DNA from: Ophiura sarsii
Lineage: Eukaryota > Echinodermata > Ophiuroidea > Amphilepidida > Ophiuridae
Direction of reading: 5' to 3'
Length of the DNA: 64,000 bases
Assembly: GCA_035610835.1 (NCBI GenBank)
Contig: CM069450.1
Coordinates: forward strand, 36,470,886-36,534,885
Position 1 is the first letter of the stretch. Each line of letters begins with the position of its first letter. Of the stretch, positions 1-12,124 are shown one piece after another. Below the pieces are notes generated by a model, which saw nothing but the letters and a program-made list of their open reading frames with translations, was not told where the DNA came from and ran no database searches. Position numbers and translations under genes: made by a program.

Positions 1-10
1 TCATGTCTAG
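1..10 (+). mobile_element. 3' terminus of a Helentron-like unit (cut by window edge)
   Basis: The window opens on the last ten bases of a unit, ending in CTAG followed by T. It matches the complete 3' ends at 2161 and 3611. The terminal hairpin lies outside the window. Confidence 0.6.
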
Positions 11-2161
11 TTCTTTCTTTTTCTGTCATGGGACCTATAGCTCCGTAACCGTTGAGCCGATTTTGACCATATTTGGTCATAAGAACCCTTATGTGCACCA
101 CTACTCAGGTTGAAAAGCATAAGGGGTCAAAGGTCACACAGGGGTCACTAGGGGTCAAAACGTGATTTTTACTAAAAACGCATTTGCAATTTAGTGAAAT
201 GACCTAGGATCGTCAAAATTGGTCCACATATTCCTTTTGACCGTACGCATGTACAAAAGAACGGTTTTTAAAATTAAAAATCATTTGGGGTCACTAGGGG
301 TCAAAATGTAAATTTTACTCCATTCACTCAAAACCCTACTTGTCCGAGGGAAAATGACTGATGATACTCAGAATTGGTCAAAAGATTCCTTTGATCAATG
401 TTCATATAGGGTTCTTCCACACTAAAAGTGACATGTCAAACGAGGTCACTAGAGGTCATTGAACTTTACAAAGAAAAAATATAAGGCATGCTTTGATTTT
501 GACCGGGTTTCCTTATTTTGTGGGCATTGATAAGACAAGAACAAAAGTCAATCATACCGTTAAGATCAAAGGTCAAGAAAAGGTCACTAGGGGTCAAAAT
601 GTACATTTTCACTCCTCGCACTCAAAATACTACTTGTCCAAGAGATAATGACCTATGATTGTCAGAATTGGTCAAAAGATTCCTCTTATCCATGTCCATA
701 TAGGGTCCTTCTCCACAAAAAGTGACATGTCACACGAGGTCACTAGAGGTCATTGAACTATACAGGTGAAAATCTTAAGACATGCTCCGATTTTGACAAG
801 ACTACTTTTTTCTTGTGCGCATTAATCAGCCAAGCAAAAAAGTCAATTACATGTTTTGGGTCAGAGGTCAAGAAAAGGTCACTAGGGGTCAAAACGTGAT
901 TTTCACTAAAAACGCATTTGCAATTTAGTGAAATGACCTAGGATCGTCAAAATTGGTCCACATATTCCTTTTGACCGTACGCATGTACAAAAGAACGGTT
1001 TTTAAAATTAAAAATCATTTGGGGTCACTAGGGGTCAAAATGTAAATTTTACTCCTTTCACTCAAAACCCTACTTGTCCGAGGGAAAATGACTGATGATA
1101 CTCAGAATTAGTCAAAAGATTCCTTTGATCAATGTTCATATAGGGTCCTTCCACACTAAAAGTGACATGTCAAACGAGGTCACTAGAGGTCATTGAACTT
1201 TACAAGGGAAAAATATAAGGCATACTTCGATTTTGACCGGGTTTCTTTTATTTTGTGGGCATTGATAAGACAAGAACAAAAGTCAATCATACCGTTAAGA
1301 TCAAAGGTCAATAAAAGGTCACTAGGGGTCAAAATGTACATTTTTACTCCTCGCACTCAAAATACTACTTGTCCAAGAGATAATGACCTATGATTGTCAG
1401 AATTAGTCAAAAGATTCCTCTTATCCATGTCCATATAGGGTCCTTCTCCACTAAAAGTGACATGTTACACGAGGTCACTAGAGGTCATTGAACTATACAG
1501 GTGAAAATCTTGAGACATGCTCCGATTTTAACAAGACTACTTTTTTCTTGTGCCCATTGATCAGCCAAGCAAAAAAGTCAATTACAAGTTTTGGGTCAGA
1601 GGTCAAGAAAAGGTCACTAGGGGTCAAAACGTGATTTTCACTAAAAACGCATTTGCAATTTAGTGAAATGACCTAGGATCGTCAGAATTGGTCAACATAT
1701 TCCTTTTGACCGTACGCATGTACAATAGTTTGGTTTTTAAAATCAAAAAATATTTGGGGTCACTAGGGGTCAAAATGTAAATGTTCACTCCATTCACTCA
1801 AAATGCTACTTGTCCGAGAGGAAATGACGTATGATTGTCAGAATTAGTCAAAAGGTTCCTCTCATCCATGTTCATATAGGGTCCTTCTCCACTAAAAGTG
1901 ACATGTCACACGGGGTCACTAGAGGTCATTGAACTTTACAAGTGAAAATCTTAAAACATGCTCCGATTTTGACGGGACTACCTTTTTCTTGTGCGCATTG
2001 ATCAGCCAAGCAAAAAAGTCAATTACAAGTTTTGGGTCAGAGGTCAAGAAAAGGTCACTAGGGGTTCAACTGTATTTATTTACTCCATTTACCACTCGAA
2101 GGGGTTAACATGTAACACACCCGACTAATATTCGTGATCTCCGATCACAGGTCATGTCTAG
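11..2161 (+). mobile_element. Non-autonomous Helentron-like unit, family A, with extra internal copy
   Basis: The unit begins with a pyrimidine tract, then the family A leader (TGTCATGGGACCTATAGCTC at 32-54, one base of the leader varying between copies), then GGTCA-rich body. The body holds a ~730-bp sub-repeat three times (the 'AAAAACGCATTTGCAATTT' word recurs near 174, 903 and 1644), while neighbouring units hold two, which explains the extra length. Finer sub-repeats of about 290 bp start at each 'GGTCATTGAAC'. The 3' end is CGACTAATATTCG, then a GTGATC/GATCAC hairpin, 13 nt, and CTAG at 2158-2161 followed by T. That is the Helitron/Helentron 3' form. No Rep/helicase coding sequence is present. 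Confidence 0.65.
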
Positions 2162-3611
2162 TATGTTTTTGTATTTGGTTGACAAAAACAAGAAATCTTT
2201 CTTCTTCTGTCATGGGACCTATAGCTCCGTAACCATTGACCCGATTTTAACCATATTTGGTCATAAGAACCCTTGTGTGCACCACTACTTAGGTTGAAAA
2301 GCATAAGGGGTCAAAGGTCACACAGGGGTCACTAGGGGTCAAAACGTGATTTTCACTTAAAACGCATTTGCAATTTAGTGAAATGACCTAGGATCTTCAG
2401 AATTGGTCAACATGTTCCTTTTGTCCGTACGCATGTACAAAAGAACGGTTTTTAAAATTAAAAATCATTTGGGGTCACTAGGGGTCAAAATGTAAATTTT
2501 ACTCCATTCACTCAAAACCCTACTTGTCCGAGGGAAAATGACTGATGATACTCAGAATTGGTCAAAAGATTCCTTCGATCAATGTTCATATAGGGTCCTT
2601 CCACACTAAAAGTGACATGTCAAACAATGTCACTAGGGGTCATTGAACTTTACAAAGGAAAAATATAAGGCATGCTCCGATTTTGACCGGGTTTCTTTTA
2701 TTTTGTGGGCATTGATAAGACAAGAACAAAAGTCAATCATACCGTTAAGATCAAAGGTCAATAAAAGGTCACTAGGGGTCAAAATGTACATTTTTACTCC
2801 TCGCACTCAAAATACTACTTGTCCAAGAGATAATGACCTATGATTGTCAGAATTGGTCAAAAGATTCCTCTTATCCATGTCCATATAGGGTCCTTCTCCA
2901 CTAAAAGTGACATGTTACACGAGGTCACTAGAGGTCATTGAACTATACAGGTGAAAATCTTAAGACATGCTCCGATTTTAACAAGACTACTTTTTCCTTG
3001 TGCGCATTAATCAGCCAAGCAAAAAAGTCAATTACAAGTTTTGGGTCAGAGGTCAAGAAAACGTCACTAGGGGTCAAAACGTGATTTTCACTAAAAACGC
3101 ATTTGCAATTTAGTGAAATGACCTAGGATCGTCAGAATTGGTCAACATATTCCTTTTGACCGTACGCATGTACAATAGTTCGGTTTTTAAAATCAAAAAA
3201 TATTTGGGGTCACTAGGGGTCAAAATGTAAATTTTCACTCCATTCGCTCAAAATGCTACTTGTCCGAGAGGAAATGACCTATGATTGTCAGAATAAGTCA
3301 AAAGGTTCCTCTCATCCATGTTCATATAGGGTCCTTCTCCACTAAAAGTGACATGTCACACGGGGTCACTAGAGGTCATTGAACTTTACAAGTGAAAATC
3401 TTAAAACATACTCCGATTTTGACGGGACTACCTTTTTCTTGTGCGCATTGATCAGCCAAGCAAAAAAGTCAATTACAAGTTTTGGGTCAGAGGTCAAGAA
3501 AAGGTCACTAGGGGTTCAACTGTATTTATTTACTCCATTTACCACTCGAAGGGGTTAACATGTAACACACCCGACTAATATTCGTGATCTCCGATCACAG
3601 GTCATGTCTAG
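2162..3611 (+). mobile_element. Helentron-like unit, family A body with type C 5' hairpin
   Basis: A 1450-bp unit that lies head-to-tail with the preceding one. Directly after the previous CTAG comes a different 5' hairpin (GTTTTTGT...ACAAAAAC near 2165-2190), then a TTC-rich tract and the family A leader. The body has two ~735-bp sub-repeats. It ends with the same hairpin and CTAG at 3611. The type C hairpin recurs at 3614-3640, so hairpin and body were probably duplicated together. Confidence 0.65.
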
Positions 3612-5220
3612 TATGTTTTTGTATTTGTACGACAAAAACAAGAAATCTTCTTTCTTCCGTCATGGGACCTATAGCTCCGCAACCATTGAGCCGATTTTGA
3701 CCATATTTGGTCATAAGTACCCTTATGTGCACCACTACTCAAGTTGTAAAGCATAAGGAGTCAAAGGTCACACAGGGGTCACTAGGGTCAAAACTTGATT
3801 TTCACTTAAAACGCATTTGCAATTTAGTGAAATGACCTAGGATCTTCAGAATTGGTCAACATGTTCCTTTTGACCGTACGCATGTACTATAGTTTGGTTT
3901 TTTAAATCAAAAAATATTTGGGGTCACTAGGGGTCAAAATGTAAATTTTGCTCCATTCACTCAAAACCCTACTTGTCCGAGGGGAAATGACTGATGATAC
4001 TCAGAATTGGTCAAAAGATTCCTTGGATCAATGTTCATATAGGGTGCTTCTACACTAAAAGTGACATGTCAAACGGGGTCACTAGGGGTCATTGAACTTT
4101 ACAAAGGGAAAATATAAGGCATGCTCCGATTTTGACCGGGTTTCTTTTATTATGTGGGCATTGATGAGACAAGAACAAAAGTCAATCATACCGTTAAGGT
4201 CAAAGGTCAACAAAAGGTCCCTAGGGGTCAAAATGTACATTTTCACTCCGCGCACTCAAAATACTACTTGTCCGAGACGAAATGACCGATGATTGTCAGA
4301 ATTTGTCAAAAGATTCCTATTATCCATGTTCATATAGGGTGCTTCTCCATTAAAAGTGACATGTCAAACGGGGTCACTAGGGGTCATTGAACTATACAAG
4401 TGAAAATCTTAAGACATGCTCCGATTTTGACGGAACTACTTTTTTCTTGCGCGCATTGATAAGCCAAGAAAAAAAGTCAATCATAAGTTTGGGGTCAACG
4501 GTCAATAGGGGTCGAAACGTAAATTTTTACTCCATTAGGACTCCTAGTGACCTTTTCTTGACCTTTGACCCCAAACAAATGATTGACTTTTTTTCTTGTC
4601 TCACCAATGCCTACAAAATGAGCCATGACCGGTGAAAATCGGAGCAAGTCTTAAATTTTACCCTGTATAAACCTTTTAAAAAAATCTGCGGTCTTAATAA
4701 TATTCAATTTAAAAAAAAAGTTATACAAGGTAAAATGTAAGACTTGCTCCGATTTTGACAAGTCATGGCTCATTTTGTAGGTATTGATGAGACAAGCAAA
4801 AAAGTCAATAATTTCTTTGGGGTCAAAGGTCAAGAAAAGGTCACTAGGGGTCGAAATGTACTTTTTTACTACATTAGGACCCCTAGTGACCTTTTCTTGA
4901 CCTTTGACTCCCATAAAATGATTGACTTTTTTTCTTGTCTCATCAATGCCAACAAAATGAGCCATGACCGGTGAAAATCGGAGCAAGTCTTAAATTTCAC
5001 CCTGTATAAACCTTTTAAAAAAATCTGCGGTCTTAATAATTATTCAATTTAAAAAAAAAGTTATACAAGGTAAAATGTAAGACTTGCTCCGATTTTGACT
5101 GGTCATGGCTCATTTTGTAGGCATTGATGAGACAAGCAAAAAAGTCAATCATTTCTTTGGGGTCAAAGGTCAAGAAAAGGTCACTAGGGGTCGAAATGTA
5201 CATTTTTACTACATTAAATA
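3612..5220 (+). mobile_element. Helentron-like unit, family A, 3' part replaced by a foldback chain
   Basis: Starts with the type C hairpin, a TTC tract and the family A leader. The body is normal to about 4500 and then passes into alternating inverted copies of the GGTCA repeat (4507-5212). It stops near 5220 without a hairpin-CTAG terminus, at the edge of an unrelated insert carrying a tRNA-like sequence. Confidence 0.5.
4507..5212. repeat. Chain of inverted satellite repeats (cruciform-prone)
   Basis: At least three inverted repeats follow one another, with centres near 4700, 4880 and 5035. The arms carry the satellite words GACCTTTGACCCC / GGGGTCAAAGGTC, the 'ATGAGCCATGACC' word and 'ACCCTGTATAA' / 'TTATACAAGGT'. 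The outer centres share an AT-rich spacer containing 'ATCTGCGGTCTTAATAAT'. Consecutive arms could form a row of hairpins. Reading frames across it are a by-product. Confidence 0.7.
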
Positions 5221-5865
5221 AAACGTGAAATAAAAATAATAAAACATCTGGACCTGGATTCGAACCCGCAACCTTTCGTTACCAAAGCGAGATTTTATCC
5301 AATTACGCCATGGAGAGATTCCTTGCATAATGCTTGTGTTTTTAAAACTCTATACTATTCAGGTAGCACACCTCTAAATCACGTCTACACGCGTTTCTAT
5401 GCAATATGCGTCATTTTCCGGCGATCAGAACTCGAGTTAGCCACATACGATATTTATGAATATGGTATGAAAATTTAGCCCTGATTTAACTCTTTCAAAT
5501 AAGATTGTAAAAACTATACGGATAACAGTTAGATTTTTCACAATTTCGTGTCGAACCAGTGCATGCGAGATTCACGCATTGTCATCCACATGGGACGGGG
5601 TAACAAGATACGAAATAGTGCCTCTATATTATCAACAAAAACTGATCAAATCGATTCCTCACGCGCATTTTTCAATTCTACATATTCTCAGCTTTATTTT
5701 GGTACCACATTCAGATAGTCAATCTTAATACTTTTACAAATATCAACGTTTCATGCAGCGTAGCGTTTTATACTATTGCGCAAGAAGAGTTGCAAGTTTT
5801 CGCCTGGAACTATTTAGAGGCGTGCTAAAGGGTGTCGGAACCGATGCAAATTAGATTTAGGCAAA
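5221..5865. other. Non-satellite insert between two satellite blocks
   Basis: About 640 bp of ordinary AT-rich sequence separates two blocks of family A satellite. It carries a tRNA-like sequence near its left end (5250-5318). I saw no gene and no clear terminal repeats or target duplication. Confidence 0.5.
5250..5318 (-). other. tRNA-like sequence (degenerate tRNA or SINE head)
   Basis: On the minus strand there is a box A-like 'TGGCGTAATTGGATAA' and, 25-30 bases on, a box B 'GGTTCGAATCC' preceded by TTGCG. This is the layout of a pol III internal promoter. The anticodon, T-stem and acceptor pairings do not close properly (the bases after the T-loop read CAGG rather than the complement of GCGGG). 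A functional tRNA is therefore unlikely; a pseudogene or SINE-derived sequence fits better. Confidence 0.4.
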
Positions 5866-6609
5866 ATGTAAATTTTTACTCCATTCACTCAAAACCCTAC
5901 TTGTCCGAGGGAAAATGACTGATGATACTCAGAATTGGTCAAAAGATTCCTTCGATCCATGTACATATAGGGTGCTTCTCCACTAAAAGTGGAATGTCAA
6001 ACGGAGTCACTAGGGGTCATTGAACTTTACAGTGGGAAAATATAAGGCATGCTCTGATTTTGACCGAGTTTCTTTTATTATGTGGGCATTGATGAGACAA
6101 GAACAAAAGTCAATCATACCGTTAAGGTCAAAGGTCAAGAAAAGGTCCCTAGGGGTCAAAATGTACATTTTCACTCCGCGTACTCAAAATACTACTTGTC
6201 CGAGACGAAATGACCGATGATTGTCAGAATTTGTCAAAAGATTCCTCTTATCCATGTTCATATAGGGTGCTTCTCCATTAAAAGTGACATGTCAAACGGG
6301 GTCACTAGGGGTCATTGAACTATACAAGTGTAAAACTGAAGACATGCTCTGATTTTGACCGGACTACTTTTGTCTTGTGCGCATTGATAAGCCAAGAAAA
6401 AAAGTCAAATATAAGTTTGGGGTCAAAGGTCAAGAAAAGGTAATTAGGGTTCAAAATGTATTTTTTTAACTACTTCAGGGCTGAAATTTTTAAAAACAAT
6501 TATCAAATATAGTACAACTTAAGGTTATTGCCCTTTGACAACATATAGCAAGGTCAAAGGTCAAAGCCCTCGACTAATATCCGTGATCTAAGATCACAAT
6601 TATCTCTAG
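5866..6609 (+). mobile_element. 3' part of a short-variant family A Helentron-like unit
   Basis: Satellite body resumes at the 'CAAAATGTAAATTTTTACTCC' word and runs to the short-variant 3' end. This variant has a non-GGTCA stretch ('GGGCTGAAATTT...TTAAGGTTATTGCCCTTTGAC') before CGACTAATATCCG, a GTGATCT/AGATCAC hairpin, 12 nt, and CTAG at 6609 followed by TTC. The leader and first part are missing, apparently replaced by the insert at 5221-5865. Confidence 0.6.
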
Positions 6610-6620
6610 TTCTTCTTCTT

Positions 6621-6830
6621 TATATTAGTCGAGAAACGACTAATATACTGTATTCTAGCTGTTTCTTCTTATATTAGTCGAGAAACGACTAATATACTGT
6701 ATTCGTCCTGTTTCTTTATATTAGTCGAGAAACGACTAATATACTGTTTTCGTCCTGTTTCTTCTTCTTTCTTCTTATATTAGTCGAGAAACGACTAATA
6801 TACTGTATTCGTCCTGTTTCTTTCTTCTTC
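6621..6830 (+). repeat. Stack of four family A 5' hairpins
   Basis: Four tandem copies of a perfect hairpin (TATTAGTCG, loop AGAAA, CGACTAATA) lie at about 6621-6647, 6670-6696, 6717-6743 and 6776-6802. Each is followed by 'ACTGTATTCGTCCTGTTTC' or a close variant and a TTC-rich tail. The right arm (CGACTAATAT) reappears just inside every family A 3' end, making an asymmetric terminal inverted repeat as in Helentrons. Unit bodies follow on the right. Confidence 0.75.
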
Positions 6831-8234
6831 TGTCATGGGACCTATAGCTCCGTAACCATTGACCCGATTTAGACCATATTCGGTCATAAGAACCCTTATG
6901 TGCACCACTACTCAGGTTGTAAAGCATAAGGGGTCAAAGGTCATACAGGGGTCACTAGGGGTCAAAACGTGATTTTCACTTAAAACGCATTTCCAATTTA
7001 GTGAAATGACCTAGGATCGTGAAAATTGGTCCATATATTCCTTTTGACCGTACGCATGTACAAAAGAACGGTTTTTAAAATTAAAAATCATTTGGGGTCA
7101 CTAGGGGTCAAAATGTAAATTTTACTCCATTCACTCAAAACCCTACTTGTCCGAGGGAAAACGACTGATGATACTCAGAATTGGTCAAAAGATTCCTTTG
7201 ATCAATGTTCATATAGGGTCCTTCCACACTAAAAGTGACATGTCAAACGAGGTCACTAGAGGTCATTGAACTTTACAGGGGAAAAATATAAGGCATGCTT
7301 TGATTTTGACCGGGTTTCTTTTATTTTGTGGGCATTGATGAGACAAGAATAAAAGTCAATCATACCGTTAAGATCAAAGGTCAATAAAAGGTCACTAGGG
7401 GTCAAAATGTACATTTTTACTCCTCGCACTCAAAATACTACTTGTCCAAGAGATAATGACCTATGATTGTCAGAATTGGTCAAAAGATTCCTCTTATCCA
7501 TGTCCATATAGGGTCCTTCTACACTAAAAGTGACATGTTACACGAGGTCACTAGAGGTCATTGAACTATACAGGTGAAAATCTTAAGACATACTCCGATT
7601 TTAACAAGACTACTTTTTTCTTGTGCGCATTGATCAGCCAAGCAAAAAAGTCAATTACAAGTTTTGGGTCAGAGGTCAAGAAAAGGTCACTAGGGGTCAA
7701 AACGTGATTTTCACTAAAAACGCATTTGCAATTTAGTGAAATGACCTAGGATCGTCAGAATTGGTCAACATATTCCTTTTGACCGTACGCATGTACAATA
7801 GTTCGGTTTTTAAAATCAAAAAATATTTGGGGTCACTAGGGGTCAAAATGTAAATTTTCACTCCATTCACTCAAAATGCTACTTGTCCGAGAGGAAATGA
7901 CCTATGATTGTCAGAATTAGTCAAAAGGTTCCTCTCATCCATGTTCATATAGGGTCCTTCTCCACTAAAAGTGACATGTCACACGGGGTCACTAGAGGTC
8001 ATTGAACTTTACAGGTGAAAATCTTAAAACATGCTCCGATTTTGACGGAACTACCTTTTTCTTGTGCGCATTGATCAGCCAAGCAAAAAAGTCAATTACA
8101 AGTTTTGGGTCAGAGGTCAAGAAAAGGTCACTAGGGGTTCAACTGTATTTATTTACTCCATTTACCACTCGAAGGGGTTAACATGTAACACACCCGACTA
8201 ATATTCGTGATCTCCGATCACAGGTCATGTCTAG
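6831..8234 (+). mobile_element. Helentron-like unit, family A (long variant)
   Basis: First body behind the stack of four 5' hairpins, so this is the only unit here whose own 5' terminus is directly visible. It has the family A leader at 6831, two ~735-bp GGTCA sub-repeats, and the CGACTAATATTCG, GTGATC hairpin and CTAG end at 8234, followed by TTTC. Confidence 0.7.
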
Positions 8235-9651
8235 TTTCTTCTTCTTCTGTCATGGGACCTATAGCTCCGTAACCATTGACCTGATTTTGACCATATTTGG
8301 TCATAAGAACCCTTATGTGCACCACTACTCAGGTTGTAAAGCATAAGGGGTCAAAGGTCACACAGGGGTCACTAGGGGTCAAAACGTGATTTTCACTTAA
8401 AACGCATTTGCAATTTAGTGAAATGACCTAGGATCGTCAAAATTGGTCCACATATTCCTTTTGACCGTACGCATGTACAAAAGAACGGTTTTTAAAATTA
8501 AAAATCATTTGGGGTCACTAGGGGTCAAAATGTAAATTTTACTCCATTCACTCAAAACCCTACTTGTCCGAGGAAAAATGACTGATGATACTCAGAATTA
8601 GTCAAAAGATTCCTTTGATCAATGTTCATATAGGGTCCTTCCACACTAAAAGTGACATGTCAAACGAGGTCACTAGAGGTCATTGAACTTTACAGGGGAA
8701 AAATATAAGGCATGCTTCGATTTTGACCGGGTTTCTTTTATTTTGTGGGCATTGATGAGACAAGAACAAAAGTCAATCATACCGTTAAGATCAAAGGTCA
8801 ATAAAAGGTCACTAGGGGTCAAAATGTACATTTTTACTCCTCGCACTCAAAATACTACTTGTCCAAGAGATAATGACCTATGATTGTCAGAATTGGTCAA
8901 AAGATTCGTCTTATCCATGTCCATATAGGGTCCTTCTCCACAAAAAGTGACATGTCACACGAGGTCACTAGAGGTCATTGAACTATACAGGTGAAAATCT
9001 TAAGACATGCTCTGATTTTGACGGGACTACTTTTTGCTTGTGCGCATCGATCAGCCAAGCAAAAAAGTCAATTACAAGTTTTGGGTCAGAGGTCAAGAAA
9101 AGGTCACTAGGGGTCAAAACGTGATATCCACTAAAAACGCATTTGCAATTTAGTGAAATGACCTAGGATCGTCAGAATTGGTCAACATATTCCTTTTGAC
9201 CGTACGCATGTACAATAGTTCGGTTTTTAAAATCAAAAAATATTTGGGGTCACTAGGGGTCAAAATGTAAATTTTCACTCCATTCACTCAAAATGCTACT
9301 TTTCCGAGAGGAAATGACCTATGATTGTCAGAATTAGTCAAAAGGTTCCTCTCATCCATGTTCATATAGGGTCCTTCTCCACTAAAAGTGACATGTCACA
9401 CGGGGTCACTAGAGGTCATTGAACTTTACAGGTGAAAATCTTAAAACATGCTCCGATTTTGACGGGACTACCTTTTTCTTGTGCGCATTGATCAGCCAAG
9501 CAAAAAAGTCAATTACAAGTTTTGGGTCAGAGGTCAAGAAAAGGTCACTAGGGGTTCAACTGTATTTATTTACTCCATTTACCACTCGAAGGGGTTAACA
9601 TGTAACACACCCGACTAATATTCGTGATCTCCGATCACAGGTCATGTCTAG
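8235..9651 (+). mobile_element. Helentron-like unit, family A (long variant)
   Basis: Joined to the preceding unit through a short TTC tract with no 5' hairpin. Leader, two sub-repeats and the hairpin-CTAG end at 9651. Close in sequence to the units ending at 8234, 11074 and 16127. Confidence 0.65.
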
Positions 9652-11074
9652 TTCTTCTTCTTCTTCTCCTGTCATGGGACCTATAGCTCCGTAACCATTG
9701 ACCCGATTTTGACCATATTTGGTCATAAGAACCCTTGTATGCACCACTACTTAGGTTGTAAAGCATAATGGGTCAAAGGTCACACAGGGGTCACTAGGGG
9801 TCAAAACGTGATTTTCACCTTAAAACGCATTTGCAATTTAGTGAAATGACCTAGGATCGTCAAAATTGGTCCACATATTCCTTTTGACCGTACGCATGTA
9901 CAAAAGAACGGTTTTTAAAATTAAAAATCATTTGGGGTCACTAGGGGTCAAAATGTAAATTTTACTCCATTCACTCAAAACCCTACTTGTCCGAGGGAAA
10001 ATGACTGATGATACTCAGAATTTGTCAAAAGATTCCTTTTATCAATGTTCATATAGGGTCCTTCCACACTAAAAGTGACATGTCAAACGAGGTCACTAGA
10101 GGTCATTGAACTTTACAAGGGAAAAATATAAGACATGCTTCGATTTTGACCGGGTTTCTTTTAATTTGTGGGCATTGATAAGACAAGAACAAAAGTCAAT
10201 CATACCGTTAAGATCAAAGGTCAATAAAAGGTCACTAGGGGTCAAAATGTACATTTTTACTCCTCGCACTCAAAATACTACTTGTCCAAGAGATAATGAC
10301 CTATGATTGTCACAATTGGTCAAAAGATTCCTCTTATCCATGTCCATATAGGGTCCTTCTACACTAAAAGTGACATGTCACACAAGGTCACTAGAGGTCA
10401 TTGAACTATACAGGTGAAAATCTTAAGACATGCTCTGATTTTAACGGTACTACTTTTTTCTTGTGCGCATTGATCAGCCAAGCAAAAAAGTCAATTACAA
10501 GTTTTGGGTCAGAGGTCAAGAAAAGGTCACTAGGGGTCAAAACGTGATTTTCACTTAAAACACATTTGCAATTTAGTGAAATGACCTAGGACCGTCAGAA
10601 TTGGTCAACATATTCCTTTTGACCGTACGCATGTACAATAGTTAGGTTTTTAAAATGAAAAAATATTTGGGGTCACTAGGGGTCAAAATGTAAATTTTCA
10701 CTCCATTCACTCAAAATGCTACTTGTCCGAGAGGAAATGACCTATGATTGTCAGAATTAGTCAAAAGGTTCCTCTCATCCATGTTCATATAGGTTCCTTC
10801 TCCACTAAAAGTGACATGTCACACGGGGTCACTAGAGGTCATTGAACTTTACAAGTGAAAATCTTAAAACATGCTCCGATTTTGACGGGACTACCTTTTT
10901 CTTGTGCGCATTGATCAGCCAAGCAAAAAAGTCAATAACAAGTTTTGGGTCAGAGGTCAAGAAAAGGTCACTAGGGGTTCAACTGTATTTATTTACTCCA
11001 TTTACCACTCGAAGGGGTTAACATGTAACACACCCGACTAATATTCGTGATCTCCGATCACAGTCCATGTCTAG
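9652..11074 (+). mobile_element. Helentron-like unit, family A (long variant)
   Basis: The TTCTTC-type junction is followed directly by the leader. Same layout as its neighbours. The 3' end carries one variant (CAGTCCATGTCTAG) and is followed by a longer TTC/TTTC tract at 11075-11098. Confidence 0.65.
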
Positions 11075-12124
11075 TTCTTCTTTCTTTCTTTCTTTCTCCT
11101 GTCATAAGGCCTATAGCTCCGTAACCATTGAGCCGATTTTGACCATATTTGGTCATAAGTACCCTTATGTGCACCACTACTCAGGTTGTAAAGCATAAGG
11201 GGTCAAAGGTCACACAAGGGTAACTAGGGGCCAAAACGTGATTTTCACTTAAAACGCATTTGCAACTTATTGAAATGACCTAGGATCTTGAGAATTGGCC
11301 AACATATTCCTTTTGACCGTACGCATGTATAATAGTTCGGTTTTTTAAATCGAAAAATGTTTGGGGTTACTAGGGGTCAAAATGTAAATTTTACTCCATT
11401 CACTCAAAACCCTACTTGTCCGAGGGAAAATGACTGATGATACTCAGAATTGGTCAAAAGATTCCTTGGATCCATGTACATATAGGGTGCTTCTCCACTA
11501 AAAATGAAATGTCAAACGGGGTCACTAGGGGTCATTGAACTTTACAGGGGGAAAATATAAGGCATGCTCCGATTTTGACTGGGTTTCTTTTATTATGTGG
11601 GCATTGATGAGACAAGAACAAAAGTCAATCATACCATTAAGGTCAAAGGTCAAGAAAAGGTCCCTAGGGGTCAAAATGTACATTTTCACTCCGCGCACTC
11701 AAAATACTACTTGTCCGAGACGAAATGACCGATGATTGTCAGAATTTGTCAAAAGATTCCTCTTATCCATGTTCAAATAGGGTGCTTCTCCATTAAAAGT
11801 GACATGTCAAACGGGGTCACTAGGGGTCATTGAACTATACAGGTGTAAAACTGAAGACATGCTCTGATTTTGACCGGACTACTTTTTTCTTGTGCGCATT
11901 GATAAGCCAAGAAAAAAAGTCAATTATAAGTTTGGGGTCTAAGGTCAAGAAAAGGTCATTAGGGTTCAAAATGTATTTTTTTAACTACTTCAGGGCTGAA
12001 ATTTATAAAAACAATTATCACATATAGTACAACTTAAGGTTATTGCCCTTTGACAACATATAGCAAGGTCAAAGGTCAAAGCCCTCGACTAATATCCGTG
12101 ATCTAAGATCACAATTATCTCTAG
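11075..12124 (+). mobile_element. Helentron-like unit, family A (short variant)
   Basis: A 1050-bp unit with leader, one large sub-repeat, the short-variant tail and the hairpin-CTAG end at 12124. It is nearly identical to the next unit (12125-13163), including the odd words 'CATAAGGCCTATAGC' and 'GAATTGGCCAACATATTCC', so the two are a recent duplication. Confidence 0.65.
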
